The notes under the pieces are model-generated. The model made no database searches, was not told where the DNA came from, and saw only the letters and a list, made by a program, of their open reading frames with translations. From NCBI RefSeq assembly GCF_000701365.1, contig NZ_JNIK01000013.1, positions 124,001-188,000 of the forward strand: a DNA stretch of 64,000 bases. Direction: 5' to 3'. A program made the translations under genes and the position numbers. Below are positions 17,443-25,543 of this stretch, one piece after another. The DNA comes from Blastococcus sp. URHD0036 (lineage in GTDB: Bacteria; Actinomycetota; Actinomycetes; Mycobacteriales; Geodermatophilaceae). Position 1 is the stretch's first letter. Each line of letters starts with the position of its first letter.

Positions 17443-17454
17443 GACCGATCGGTC
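17443..17454. promoter_or_regulatory. 12-bp palindrome GACCGATCGGTC
   Basis: Perfect palindrome in the 17358-17668 gap, 38 bp from the 27-bp operator. The core ACCGATCGGT recurs at 28704-28717. It looks like a TetR-type operator, but no TetR gene is adjacent. The remainder of the gap, including an AT-richer stretch near 17510-17550, shows no gene. Confidence 0.45.
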
Positions 17455-17668
17455 GTTACAAGACTGTGACCCCAGGCCGCCTCCGAGGCCTTGCCTGTCA
17501 GATGTGACTGCCGTTACGTTTCACATATCAGGACGTGTGATGCAGATAACGCACGTCAGCGACACGCAGCCGGGCGGCTCCCTGGCCCCGGTCGGCATCG
17601 CCCCCGGCGTGCGGCGCCCCACTCCCCCGATGCACCTCCCCCACTCGACCACGAGGAGACGACCGGAC

Positions 17669-18913
17669 ATGAGGACGACGACCCGGATTGCGGTGGGCGC
17701 GACCTGCGCTCTGCTGGCGCTGACCGCCTGCGGGAACGACGACGAGGAGGGTGGCGGGGACGCCGCTGCCACCAGCGGGGGCGGGGGCGGCGGCTCGCAG
17801 TCGATCAAGATCGGCGTCCTCACCCCCCTGAGCGGGCCTTCCGCCGCGACCTACGGGGACCTCGCCCGCAGCGGCGTCGAGGCGCGGATCGCGGCCTACG
17901 AGGACGAGGGCGGCCAGTGCGCCGACAACGACTTCGAGATCGTCGACGCCGACGACACCTCCTCCCCGGCCGGCGCGCTGGCGGCGACGCAGCGCCTGGT
18001 GCAGCAGGAGGGCGTGTACGCGGTCCTGTCGACGAGCTCCAACTTCTTCGGCGTGGCGCAGTTCGCCACCACGGGCGCCGCGGACACCGTGTTCATCGGT
18101 GACGCCTCCGACCAGAGCCCGGGGTGGCGCGAGCCGGGGAACAACCTGTTCCCGGCCCAGCCCGTCCCGGACCCCGAGGCGGTCTACCCGATCGTCGGCG
18201 AGTACATGGCGTCCCTCGGTGGCACCACGTTCGGCGGTGTCGCCTTCCCGGTCGCCGCCTCCCAGGGCGCCCTGAACGCGGCTGTCGAGTCCGCCACGGC
18301 AGCCGGACTGGACACCGGCTACGTCAACGACAGTTTCCCGATCGGCAGCAGCGACGTCGGCCCGATCGTCCTGGGCATCGAGGACTCCGGCACCGACGCC
18401 CTCTACCTGCCGATCACCTTCGACGGCGCACTGTCCATCGTGCAGGGGCTGGAGCAGAGCGGCGTCGAGACCGCCGGGATCCTGGCTGCCACCGGCTACG
18501 GCAACGACCTCCTGGCGTCCGCGCCCGCGGTCGAGGCCGCACAGGGCGTCAGCTTCTCGATCGGTTACGCCCCCGTGTCGTCGGGCACCGAGGCGACCGA
18601 CCGGCTCAAGGCCGCGGTGCAGGCCTCCGGCGTGGAGACCGGCATCCCGTCCTACGCGATGACCTCCGGCTGGTTCAACGCCGACCTCCTGCTGCACGGC
18701 CTGGAGCTCGCCGGCTGCGACGCCTCGCAGGAGGAGTTCATGACCGCGCTGAACGAGGACGACACGTACGACGGCAGCGGCCTGTTCCAGAACACGTACG
18801 ACTTCACGCTCCAGGACCAGCCCGAGTCGTGCCTGTTCTTCGTCACCCTCGAAGGCGAGGAGTTCGTGCCCGCCGGAGACGGCTCGGCGGTCTGCGGCGA
18901 GAAGCTCAACTGA
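17669..18913 (+). CDS. Branched-chain amino acid-type ABC solute-binding lipoprotein (copy 1)
   Basis: 414 residues. Lipoprotein signal MRTTTRIAVGATCALLALTAC with the lipobox cysteine at residue 21, an acidic/Gly-Ser linker, then a type I periplasmic-binding fold (IKIGVLTPLSGPSAATYG, LVQQEGVYAVLSTSSNFFGVAQ). Captures a small organic ligand outside the cell for an ABC importer of the Liv type. GAGGAG ribosome site. No permease or ATPase gene is adjacent. Closely similar to the next gene over its whole length. Confidence 0.9.
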   Translation: MRTTTRIAVGATCALLALTACGNDDEEGGGDAAATSGGGGGGSQSIKIGVLTPLSGPSAATYGDLARSGVEARIAAYEDEGGQCADNDFEIVDADDTSSPAGALAATQRLVQQEGVYAVLSTSSNFFGVAQFATTGAADTVFIGDASDQSPGWREPGNNLFPAQPVPDPEAVYPIVGEYMASLGGTTFGGVAFPVAASQGALNAAVESATAAGLDTGYVNDSFPIGSSDVGPIVLGIEDSGTDALYLPITFDGALSIVQGLEQSGVETAGILAATGYGNDLLASAPAVEAAQGVSFSIGYAPVSSGTEATDRLKAAVQASGVETGIPSYAMTSGWFNADLLLHGLELAGCDASQEEFMTALNEDDTYDGSGLFQNTYDFTLQDQPESCLFFVTLEGEEFVPAGDGSAVCGEKLN

Positions 18914-18936
18914 TCCAGCGCGACACCTGAGCCGGA

Positions 18937-18962
18937 CCGGCTCCCCCTGGCGGGGGAGCCGG
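18937..18962. terminator. Terminator hairpin after solute-binding gene 1
   Basis: Perfect 11-bp stem CCGGCTCCCCC / GGGGGAGCCGG with a four-base loop, 24 bp after the stop. The remaining 18963-19138 gap contains a plausible -10 (TACAGT, 19009-19014) for the second copy. Confidence 0.85.
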
Positions 18963-19138
18963 CCCGTTGCCTCAGGTCATCCGGCTGCCGCGACGAGTGT
19001 GATCTCTGCTACAGTCCCGCCGCTTTAAATCACCTGTTCGAATCCCGGCGGCGTCGATCCCTGCGGTCCTCGTGGGCCCGTCGCGCGCCCGGGTCCTGCT
19101 CTGCCCGCTTCACTCGACGACGAGGAGAACGACGGCAC

Positions 19139-20389
19139 ATGAGGACGACGAAGACCGTGGCCACGGCTGCCACGTGCGCGCTGCTGATCGCCATGGCCGC
19201 CTGCGGGAGCGACGACGAGGACCCCGGGAGCGGCGGTGACGACTCCGCCGCCGCCAGTGGCAGCGGCGGCTCGCAGACGATCAAGGTCGGCGTCATCACC
19301 CCCCTCAGCGGACCAGCGGCGGCGACCTACGGGCCGGCCGCGCGCAGCGGCGTCGAGGCACGCATCGCCGCGTACCAGGAGGAGGGCGGCGAGTGCGCCG
19401 ACAACGACTTCGAGATCGTCGACGCCGACGACGCCTCCAACCCGGCCGGAGCCCTCGCCGCGACCCAGCGGCTGGTCCAGCAGGAAGAGGTCTACGCGAT
19501 CCTGTCCAGCAGCTCCAACTTCTTCGGCGCCACCCAGTTCGTCACCACGCAGGGCGCGGGCACCCCGGTCCTCGGTGACGTCACCGACCAGAGCCCGGAG
19601 TGGCGCGAGGTCGGCAACAACATGTTCCCGGCCCAGCCCGTCCCGGATCCGGAAGCGGTGTACTCCAACACCGGCGAGTTCTTCGAGACCATCGGCGCCA
19701 CCACGTTCGGCGGGGTCGCCTTCTCCGTGCCGGCGTCGGCGGCCGCGCTGCAGTCGGCCGCCGACTCGGCCGAGGCGGCCGGGCTCGAGGTGGGTTACCT
19801 GAACCCGAACGTGCAGTTCGGCAGCACCGACGTCGGCCCGATCGTGCTCGGCATCAAGGACTCCGGCACCGATGGGGTCTACCTGCCGATCACCTTCGAC
19901 ACCGCCCTCGCCGTCGTCCAGGGGCTGGAGCAGGAAGGCGTCGAGACGAAGGGGATCCTGGCCGCCACCGGCTACGGCGCCGACCTGCTGGACAACCCGG
20001 TGGCGATCGAGGCCGCGCAGGGCGTGAGCTTCTCGATCGGCTACGCCCCCGTGTCGCTGGGCACCGAGGCGACCGAGCGGCTGGCCAACGCCGTCCGCGA
20101 CGAGGGCGTCGAGTCCGGGATCCCCGGCTACGCGATGTCCTCGGGCTGGCTGAACGCCGACCTGCTGCTGCACGGCCTCGAGGTCGCCGGCTGCGACGCC
20201 ACCCAGCAGGAGTTCATCGACGCCCTGAACCAGGACGACACCTTCGACGCCAGCGGGCTCTACGGACAGCCGATCGACTTCACCGTCGCCGACCAGGCAC
20301 AGTCGTGCCAGTACTACGTGACGCTGGAGGGCGAGGAGTTCGTGCCGGTCGAGGGCGCCTCGCCGGCCTGCGGCGAGCGCATCAACTGA
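19139..20389 (+). CDS. Branched-chain amino acid-type ABC solute-binding lipoprotein (copy 2)
   Basis: 416 residues, tandem paralogue of the preceding gene: same lipobox type (MAAC), same linker, same domain sequence IKVGVITPLSGPAAATYG and QEEVYAILSSSSNFFGATQF. Differences are scattered rather than clustered, so it is an old duplication with both copies intact. It has its own upstream region and GAGGAG ribosome site, so it may be expressed separately. Ligand unknown; no transport partners in the window. Confidence 0.9.
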   Translation: MRTTKTVATAATCALLIAMAACGSDDEDPGSGGDDSAAASGSGGSQTIKVGVITPLSGPAAATYGPAARSGVEARIAAYQEEGGECADNDFEIVDADDASNPAGALAATQRLVQQEEVYAILSSSSNFFGATQFVTTQGAGTPVLGDVTDQSPEWREVGNNMFPAQPVPDPEAVYSNTGEFFETIGATTFGGVAFSVPASAAALQSAADSAEAAGLEVGYLNPNVQFGSTDVGPIVLGIKDSGTDGVYLPITFDTALAVVQGLEQEGVETKGILAATGYGADLLDNPVAIEAAQGVSFSIGYAPVSLGTEATERLANAVRDEGVESGIPGYAMSSGWLNADLLLHGLEVAGCDATQQEFIDALNQDDTFDASGLYGQPIDFTVADQAQSCQYYVTLEGEEFVPVEGASPACGERIN

Positions 20390-20398
20390 TCTCCGCGA

Positions 20399-20436
20399 GT
20401 GCACCGGCCGGCCCCGCGCGGGGCCGGCCGGTGCAC
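20399..20436. terminator. 38-bp perfect palindrome, bidirectional terminator
   Basis: Two 19-bp arms (GTGCACCGGCCGGCCCCGC and its exact complement) meet without spacer between the convergent solute-binding and acyl-CoA dehydrogenase genes. Confidence 0.85.
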
Positions 20437-20441
20437 TGCCG

Positions 20442-21605
20442 TCAGGAGCGGGGCATGCCCGCCTCGCGCAGCAGCCCACCGCCGATGATCACGCGCTGCA
20501 CCTCGCTGGTGCCCTCGTACAGCCGGTAGAGGCGCGCGTCCCGGTAGAACCGCTCGACCGGCGTGGTGCGCAGATAGCCGAGGCCGCCGTGCACCTGCAC
20601 CGCGCGGTCGGTGGCGCGGCCGACCATCTCGCTGCAGTACAGCTTCGCCGCCGAGGGGCCGATCGCGGTGTCCTCGCCGCTGTCGTAGCGGACGGCGGCC
20701 TCGCGGACCATCGCCCGCCCGGCGACCAGCTCGGTGTACATGTCCGCGATCAGGCCCTGGACCAGCTGGAACCGGCCGATCGGTGCACCGCCCTGCTTGG
20801 CGGTGGCGGCGTAGGCGACCGACTCGTCCAGCACCCGCTGGGCCATGCCGACGCAGAGGGCGGCGATGTGCAGCCGGCCGCGGGAGAGCACGGTGAGCGC
20901 CTTCGAGTAGGCGCGGCCCTCCTCGCCGACCAGCGCGTCGCCCGGCACCCGGACGTCGTCGAAGAAGATCTCCGAGGTCCATGCCCCGGCCTGCCCCATC
21001 TTGCGGTCCTTCGGGCCGACGGTGACCCCGGGCGCCTTCGCGTCCACGACGAACGCCGAGATCCCGCGCCCCCCGGTCGCCTCGGCGTCGCTGCGCGCGA
21101 AGACGACGAAGAGATCGGCCCACGGGGCGTTGGTGATGTACCGCTTGTTGCCGTTGATCACCCAGCCGTCGCCGTCGCGGCGGGCGCTGGTGCGCAGCCC
21201 GGCGGGGTCGGAGCCGGCCTCGGCCTCGGTGAGCGCGAACGAGGCGATCAGCTCACCGGCCGCCAGCCGCGGCAGCCAGCGCTGCTTCTGCTCCTCGCTC
21301 CCCCACCGGGCGATGACCTGGCCGGCGATGCCGTTGTTCGTGCCGAACATGGAGCGGAACGCCGGGGTCGTGTACCCGAACTCCAGGGACAGCTCGACGT
21401 CCCCACGCATGTCGACGGCGAGGCCGCCGTACTCCTCGGGGAGGTTGTACCCGAACAGCCCCATCTCGGCCGCGGCCTTGCGGATCTCGTCCGGCACACG
21501 GTCCTCGAGGTCGATCTGCTCCTCGCGGGGGATGACCACGTCGTGCACGAGCTGGCGCACGGCGCTCTTGATCTGCTTGAGGTCCTCGGCGTCCATGGAG
21601 GACAT
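20442..21605 (-). CDS. Acyl-CoA dehydrogenase
   Basis: 387 residues, full length for the family. FAD/substrate motif FALTEAEAGSDP (about residues 123-134), the C-terminal helical bundle VQVHGGLGYLRTTPVERFYRDAR, and the catalytic-base region LYEGTSEVQR with the conserved Glu. Oxidises an acyl-CoA at alpha-beta. Two in-frame ATGs (21605, 21596) are possible; neither has a clear ribosome site. Single gene between a terminator palindrome and a long inverted repeat. Confidence 0.92.
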   Translation of the reverse strand: MSSMDAEDLKQIKSAVRQLVHDVVIPREEQIDLEDRVPDEIRKAAAEMGLFGYNLPEEYGGLAVDMRGDVELSLEFGYTTPAFRSMFGTNNGIAGQVIARWGSEEQKQRWLPRLAAGELIASFALTEAEAGSDPAGLRTSARRDGDGWVINGNKRYITNAPWADLFVVFARSDAEATGGRGISAFVVDAKAPGVTVGPKDRKMGQAGAWTSEIFFDDVRVPGDALVGEEGRAYSKALTVLSRGRLHIAALCVGMAQRVLDESVAYAATAKQGGAPIGRFQLVQGLIADMYTELVAGRAMVREAAVRYDSGEDTAIGPSAAKLYCSEMVGRATDRAVQVHGGLGYLRTTPVERFYRDARLYRLYEGTSEVQRVIIGGGLLREAGMPRS

Positions 21606-21662
21606 GGTGGACCAGACCAGAAACGACGTTCACCCGGGTGCCGGGTCGCCCCCGCTCCTCGA

Positions 21663-21719
21663 CGAGATCTGCACAGTCGTCGCCATCAGGAGCTGATCGT
21701 GACGACTGTGCAGATCTCG
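21663..21719. repeat. 19-bp inverted repeat with nested inner stem
   Basis: CGAGATCTGCACAGTCGTC (21663-21681) is exactly complementary to 21701-21719; the 19-base loop itself contains ATCAG-GAG-CTGAT. It lies between two minus-strand genes, downstream of the aldo/keto reductase stop and 58 bp upstream of the acyl-CoA dehydrogenase. It can terminate the former, but length and nesting resemble a dispersed REP-like element. Confidence 0.7.
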
Positions 21720-21724
21720 CGGCG

Positions 21725-22579
21725 TCAGGCGAGGGCGTCCAGGCGCTGCATGTCCTCGTCGGAGAGCGTGAGCCGGGCCGCACCGAGGTTCTCGGTGAGG
21801 TGGTCGACGGACTTCGTGCCCGGGATGGGGAGCGCCACCGGCGACTTCTGCAGCAGCCAGGCCAGCGCGACCTGGGACGGCGTCGCGTCCAGCTCGCGGG
21901 CGATGTCGGCGACCGGGCTGTCCGGGGCGGCGAGGTCGCCGGTGGCGATGGGGAACCACGGGATGAAGCCGATGCCCTCGGCGGTGGCGTGGTCCAGGAC
22001 GTCCTGCGACTGCCGGTTGGTCAGGTTGTAGAGGTTCTGCACGCTGACGATCTCGACGATCTCGCGCGCCGCCCGGAGCTCCTCCACCGACACCTCGGAG
22101 ACACCGATGTGCCGGACCTTGCCCTCCTCCTGCAGCTCCTTGAAGACGCCGAGCTGGTCGGCCAGCGGGACGTCGGGGTCGATGCGGTGCAGCTGGATGA
22201 GGTCGATCCGCTCGAGGCGGAGGTGGCGCAGGGAGAGCTCGACCTGCTGGCGGAGGTAGGCGGGCCGCCCGACCGGGGTCCAGATGCCGGGGCCCTGGCG
22301 GGTCAGGCCGGCCTTGGTCGCGATGACGAGGCCCTCGGGGTACGGGTGCAGCGCCTCGGCGATGATCAGCTCGCTGACGAAGGGGCCGTAGGAGTCGGCG
22401 GTGTCGATGAAGTCGACGCCCTGGTCGACGGCGGCGCGGACGACGCGCAGTGCGCCGTCGCGGTCGGCCGGCTCGCCCCACACGCCCGGGCCGGGGAGCT
22501 GCATGGCGCCGTAGCCGAGCCGGTGGACGGGCAGGTCCCCGCCGAGGGAGAAGGTGTCGCTGAGCTGTGCGGTGGTCAT
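21725..22579 (-). CDS. Aldo/keto reductase
   Basis: 284 residues. NADPH-dependent aldehyde/ketone reductase TIM barrel. All four catalytic residues are visible: Asp and Tyr in DTADSYGP, Lys in IATKAG and His in LIQLHRID. C-terminal IPGTKSVDHLTENLGA is the NADPH-binding end. ATG 22579 is the natural start; longer frames cross the divergent phosphatase. Compare the AKR at 62816, which lacks the catalytic His. Confidence 0.9.
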   Translation of the reverse strand: MTTAQLSDTFSLGGDLPVHRLGYGAMQLPGPGVWGEPADRDGALRVVRAAVDQGVDFIDTADSYGPFVSELIIAEALHPYPEGLVIATKAGLTRQGPGIWTPVGRPAYLRQQVELSLRHLRLERIDLIQLHRIDPDVPLADQLGVFKELQEEGKVRHIGVSEVSVEELRAAREIVEIVSVQNLYNLTNRQSQDVLDHATAEGIGFIPWFPIATGDLAAPDSPVADIARELDATPSQVALAWLLQKSPVALPIPGTKSVDHLTENLGAARLTLSDEDMQRLDALA

Positions 22580-22629
22580 GCCAGGTGCCAAGACCTTCCC
22601 CCGCGCGGGTGTTCCCGGCAGCGTGTTGC

Positions 22630-23217
22630 ATGGGCGGGGTGGGCGAGATCGTGGTGCTGCGGCACGGGCAGACCGAGTGGAGCCGCAACGGACAGCACAC
22701 GGGTCTGACCGACCTGCCGCTGCTCCCGGAGGGCGAGGACAAGGCGCGTGCACAGGCGCCGCACCTGGCCGGGCGCCGGTTCGTCGAGGTGCGGGTCAGC
22801 CCCATGCAGCGGGCGCGGCGGACGGCGGAGCTCGCCGGGCTGACCGCCACCGACGTCGACCCGGACCTGCTGGAGGTCGACTACGGCGGCTACGAGGGCC
22901 GGACCACAGCCGAGATCAGCGACGAGCTCGGCCACGAGTGGTCGGTCTGGCGCGACGGCGTGGTGCCGGGGGCGACCCCCGGCGAGACGCTCGCGCAGGT
23001 GGCCGAGCGGGTCGACCGGGTGCTGGCGCGGGCCCGGGCCCGGCTGGACGACGGCGACGTCGCGCTGGTCGCCCACGGCCACGTGCTGCGCATCCTCACC
23101 GCGCGCTGGTTGGGGCTGGGCCCGGAGTCCGGCGCCCTGTTCGCGCTGCCGGCCGGCGCCTTCGGCGTGCTCGGCCACGAGCACGCCCGGCCGGTGCTGA
23201 CCGGCTGGGGTCTCTAG
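22630..23217 (+). CDS. Histidine phosphatase (phosphoglycerate mutase-like)
   Basis: 195 residues. Catalytic RHG in VVLRHGQTEWSRNG, second histidine in LVAHGHVLRIL, acidic residue in LLEVDYGGYEGRT: the branch-1 histidine phosphatase layout (acid phosphatase / cobalamin-type CobC relatives). Substrate not predictable. No clear ribosome site for ATG 22630; a GTG at 22639 is an alternative. Its TAG stop shares the palindrome CTAG with the stop of the convergent EAL gene. Confidence 0.87.
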   Translation: MGGVGEIVVLRHGQTEWSRNGQHTGLTDLPLLPEGEDKARAQAPHLAGRRFVEVRVSPMQRARRTAELAGLTATDVDPDLLEVDYGGYEGRTTAEISDELGHEWSVWRDGVVPGATPGETLAQVAERVDRVLARARARLDDGDVALVAHGHVLRILTARWLGLGPESGALFALPAGAFGVLGHEHARPVLTGWGL

Positions 23218-24287
23218 ACCGTCGCGGACTCGGGCTCCAGCACCACGGGGCGGCCGAAGTACCAGCCCTGACCGAGGTCGGCACCCAGGCCGGTGACCTC
23301 CTCGGCGGTCCGCTCGTCCTCGACGCCCTCGGCGACCACCTGCGCGCCCACGCCGTGCGCGGCGTCGACCACCCAGCGGACCATCGTGCGGGCGCCCGGA
23401 TCGGGCAGGGCCTGGACCAGCCGCTTGCCGAGCTTGACGACGTCGGGGCGCACGGTCGCCAGCAGCTCGCGGCTGGCCCAGCCGGCGGAGACGTCGTCCA
23501 GCGCGACCCGCCAGCCCAGCTCCCGGTACCGCTCCAGCACCGACAGCAGGTGCCCGTGCTCGGTCACCGCCGGCGGCTCGGCGACCTCGATCACCAGCCG
23601 CCCCGGGTCCAGCCCGGCGTCGTCCATGAGCTGCCGGGTGCTCTCCAGGTCCGACTCGGGCCGGTGCACCGAAGTCGGGTGGGTGTTGACGAACAGGTCG
23701 GCGTCCCCGAGCCACGGGGCGGCGCCGGAGACGGCGCACTCCCGCCCGATGCGGTCCAGCCGGGGCAGCCAGTCGGCGGACTCGGCGACGAAGAAGAGGT
23801 CACCACCGCCGACCTCGCGGCCGTCGGCCAGGCCGCGCAGCAGGGCCTCGTGGGCGACGACGGCGCCGTCGGTCAGGGAGACGATCGGCTGGTAGACGCT
23901 CCACAGCTCGGCCTCGGCCAGGACGCCGACCTCCGCGGTGTTGCCGCGGCGGGCCAGCTCGACGGCGAGGGTGGGCGCGGTCAGCAGGCGGGTGACCAGG
24001 GCGGTGTACTCGCCGGGCGGGTCGGCGGCGACCCGCAGCACCTCGGCCTCGGCGGTGGTCAGCTCCCGGGAGAGCCGGTCGAACAGCCGCTCCACGCCGA
24101 CCCCGTCGCGGTCGTCGGTGATGTCGAGGAGGCCGCCGGAGCGGTAGACCGAGAGCCCGACGGACCGGGCGATCCCGGCCACCACGGGGAGCGCGCTCTC
24201 CACGGGACTGGCCAGCAGCAGGCGGGTCGCGACCTCCGGGAGGTCCCAGGTCTCCCGCCGCCGGTGCGTGCTGATGGTCCGGGGCAC
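23214..24287 (-). CDS. EAL-domain cyclic-di-GMP phosphodiesterase
   Basis: 357 residues from GTG 24287. The EAL domain covers about residues 115-355 and keeps the catalytic set: Glu in HEALLRG, Asn in LFVNTHP, Glu in VIEVAE, DD in VALDDVSAG, Lys in DVVKLG, Glu in VAEGVED and Gln in GQGWYFGRP. It should hydrolyse c-di-GMP. The N-terminal ~110 residues form an unrecognised domain without transmembrane segments, perhaps a sensor. No GGDEF domain. Convergent with the phosphatase, sharing CTAG. Confidence 0.9.
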   Translation of the reverse strand: MPRTISTHRRRETWDLPEVATRLLLASPVESALPVVAGIARSVGLSVYRSGGLLDITDDRDGVGVERLFDRLSRELTTAEAEVLRVAADPPGEYTALVTRLLTAPTLAVELARRGNTAEVGVLAEAELWSVYQPIVSLTDGAVVAHEALLRGLADGREVGGGDLFFVAESADWLPRLDRIGRECAVSGAAPWLGDADLFVNTHPTSVHRPESDLESTRQLMDDAGLDPGRLVIEVAEPPAVTEHGHLLSVLERYRELGWRVALDDVSAGWASRELLATVRPDVVKLGKRLVQALPDPGARTMVRWVVDAAHGVGAQVVAEGVEDERTAEEVTGLGADLGQGWYFGRPVVLEPESATV

Positions 24288-24402
24288 GTCAGCAGGATGA
24301 CCGAGGGGACGGGCGGGGACCGACAGGCGCGCGGAGGACCCGTCCGGGCGACTCGGCCACGAGCGGGAGGGCCGAGATCCGGAACTTCACAGCTTAAGTG
24401 TC

Positions 24403-24408
24403 TAAGGT
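24403..24408 (+). promoter_or_regulatory. Leaderless -10 element TAAGGT for tetR
   Basis: TAAGGT lies seven bases before ATG 24416, the spacing of a leaderless actinobacterial promoter. The region just before (CTTAAG-TGT-CTAAGG) could be an autoregulatory operator. Confidence 0.5.
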
Positions 24409-24415
24409 CAACTGC

Positions 24416-25033
24416 ATGGCAGTCGTCGCAACCACCGAGACAGTGCGCACGAGCCGCGGCGGGCGCCCGCGCGATCCCAGCCGGGACGGCGTGATCCGCG
24501 AGGCGATCCTGCATCTGCTGGGCGAGGTCGGCTACGGCGCCCTGACCATGGACGCGGTGGCCGCGGAGGCCGGCGTCGGCAAGGCCACCATCTACCGGCG
24601 CTGGCGCACCAAGCAGGACCTCGTCGTCGACACCATCGCGGTGATGAACAAGGCACTGGCCGCGCCGGTCGACACCGGTTCCCTCGAGGGCGACGTCCGC
24701 GCCGTCGTCCACCGGCTCGTCGACGTCGTCAACGGTCCCGTCGGGACCGCGATCCGGTCGCTGCTGCCGGCCATGAGCCACCAGCCCGCGCTGACCGAGG
24801 CGTTCCACAACGGTCCGCTGCAGGCGTGGCGGGACTCCTACGGGCAGATGTACACCCAGGCGGCCGAGCGCGGTGAGCTGAAAGCCGACGTCGACACATC
24901 GCTTCTGTCGGAGGCGAGCAGTGCACTGCTGGTGCAGCGGTGGCTGCTGACCGGCGATCCGGTCACCCACGACTACGCCGACCAGGTGCTGGACACGGTC
25001 GTCCTCCCGGGCCTGCGCAGCCTGCTCGGCTGA
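24416..25033 (+). CDS. TetR-family regulator (1)
   Basis: 205 residues. N-terminal HTH LTMDAVAAEAGVGKATIYRRW, then an all-helical TetR_C-type ligand domain. Probably translated from a leaderless mRNA (see -10 at 24403). Nearest divergent gene is the EAL protein, 128 bp away; the convergent neighbour is DUF427. Target unknown. Confidence 0.88.
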   Translation: MAVVATTETVRTSRGGRPRDPSRDGVIREAILHLLGEVGYGALTMDAVAAEAGVGKATIYRRWRTKQDLVVDTIAVMNKALAAPVDTGSLEGDVRAVVHRLVDVVNGPVGTAIRSLLPAMSHQPALTEAFHNGPLQAWRDSYGQMYTQAAERGELKADVDTSLLSEASSALLVQRWLLTGDPVTHDYADQVLDTVVLPGLRSLLG

Positions 25034-25042
25034 CGCGGCGGG

Positions 25043-25543
25043 TCACCAGCCGAGCGTGCCGGGCTCTCCCTTGAAGGGCCCGACCACCTCGGGGGTGATC
25101 CAGCCGCCGTAGAAGTCGCCGGCCTGGGCGCGGACCGCGACGCCGTCCACCCGGGCGGCGTCGACCCGGCTCGGGTAGAACGCGACGGCGCCGCGCAGGT
25201 GCTCGAAGCCGGGCGTCGGGTCCTCGTAGGACCAGCCGACCGCCGGCACGCGCCGCCCGTCGACGACGGCGTCCCAGTAGCTCGCCGCGCCCTTCCACTC
25301 GCACCACGACGTGCCGCCGCCGGGCGCGAGCGCACCGGGGACGACGTCGTCGGCGGGCACGTAGTAGACCGGCGGATGGCTGGTCTCGCAGACCCGGACA
25401 GCACGGGTCGTGCGGGCGACCACCCGGCCCCCGATCTCGACCTCGACCAGCCGGCCGGTGACCTCCGCCGACGGCGGCCGGGGGTAGTCCCAGACGGACT
25501 CCTGGCCGGGCCCGACCGGATCGCGGCGCGGAACGGGCGTCAG
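25043..25543 (-). CDS. DUF427 protein, apparent CTG start
   Basis: 166 residues if it begins at CTG 25543. The well-conserved DUF427 core is visible (ESVWDYPRPPSAEV, RVCETSHPPVYYVP, CEWKGAASYWD, AVAFYP). The first in-frame ATG/GTG is only at 25423 and would delete the conserved ESVWDYPRPP start. The CTG forms a CTGA overlap with the stop of the upstream DUF3618 gene, exactly like the ATGA overlaps elsewhere here, which argues for a real CTG start. Function of DUF427 is unknown. Confidence 0.75.
   Translation of the reverse strand: MTPVPRRDPVGPGQESVWDYPRPPSAEVTGRLVEVEIGGRVVARTTRAVRVCETSHPPVYYVPADDVVPGALAPGGGTSWCEWKGAASYWDAVVDGRRVPAVGWSYEDPTPGFEHLRGAVAFYPSRVDAARVDGVAVRAQAGDFYGGWITPEVVGPFKGEPGTLGW

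Noticed and set aside
18983-19060. A tRNA gene at the TTCGAATCC sequence.
   Set aside because: No pairing T-stem, anticodon arm or acceptor stem can be drawn.
21620-21634. AGAAACGACGTTC near the acyl-CoA dehydrogenase start as a fifth copy of the 27-bp operator.
   Set aside because: One core mismatch and no third half-site at the right spacing.
25043-25423. DUF427 starting at GTG 25423.
   Set aside because: It would remove the conserved VWDYPRPP region that is plainly encoded upstream in the same frame.
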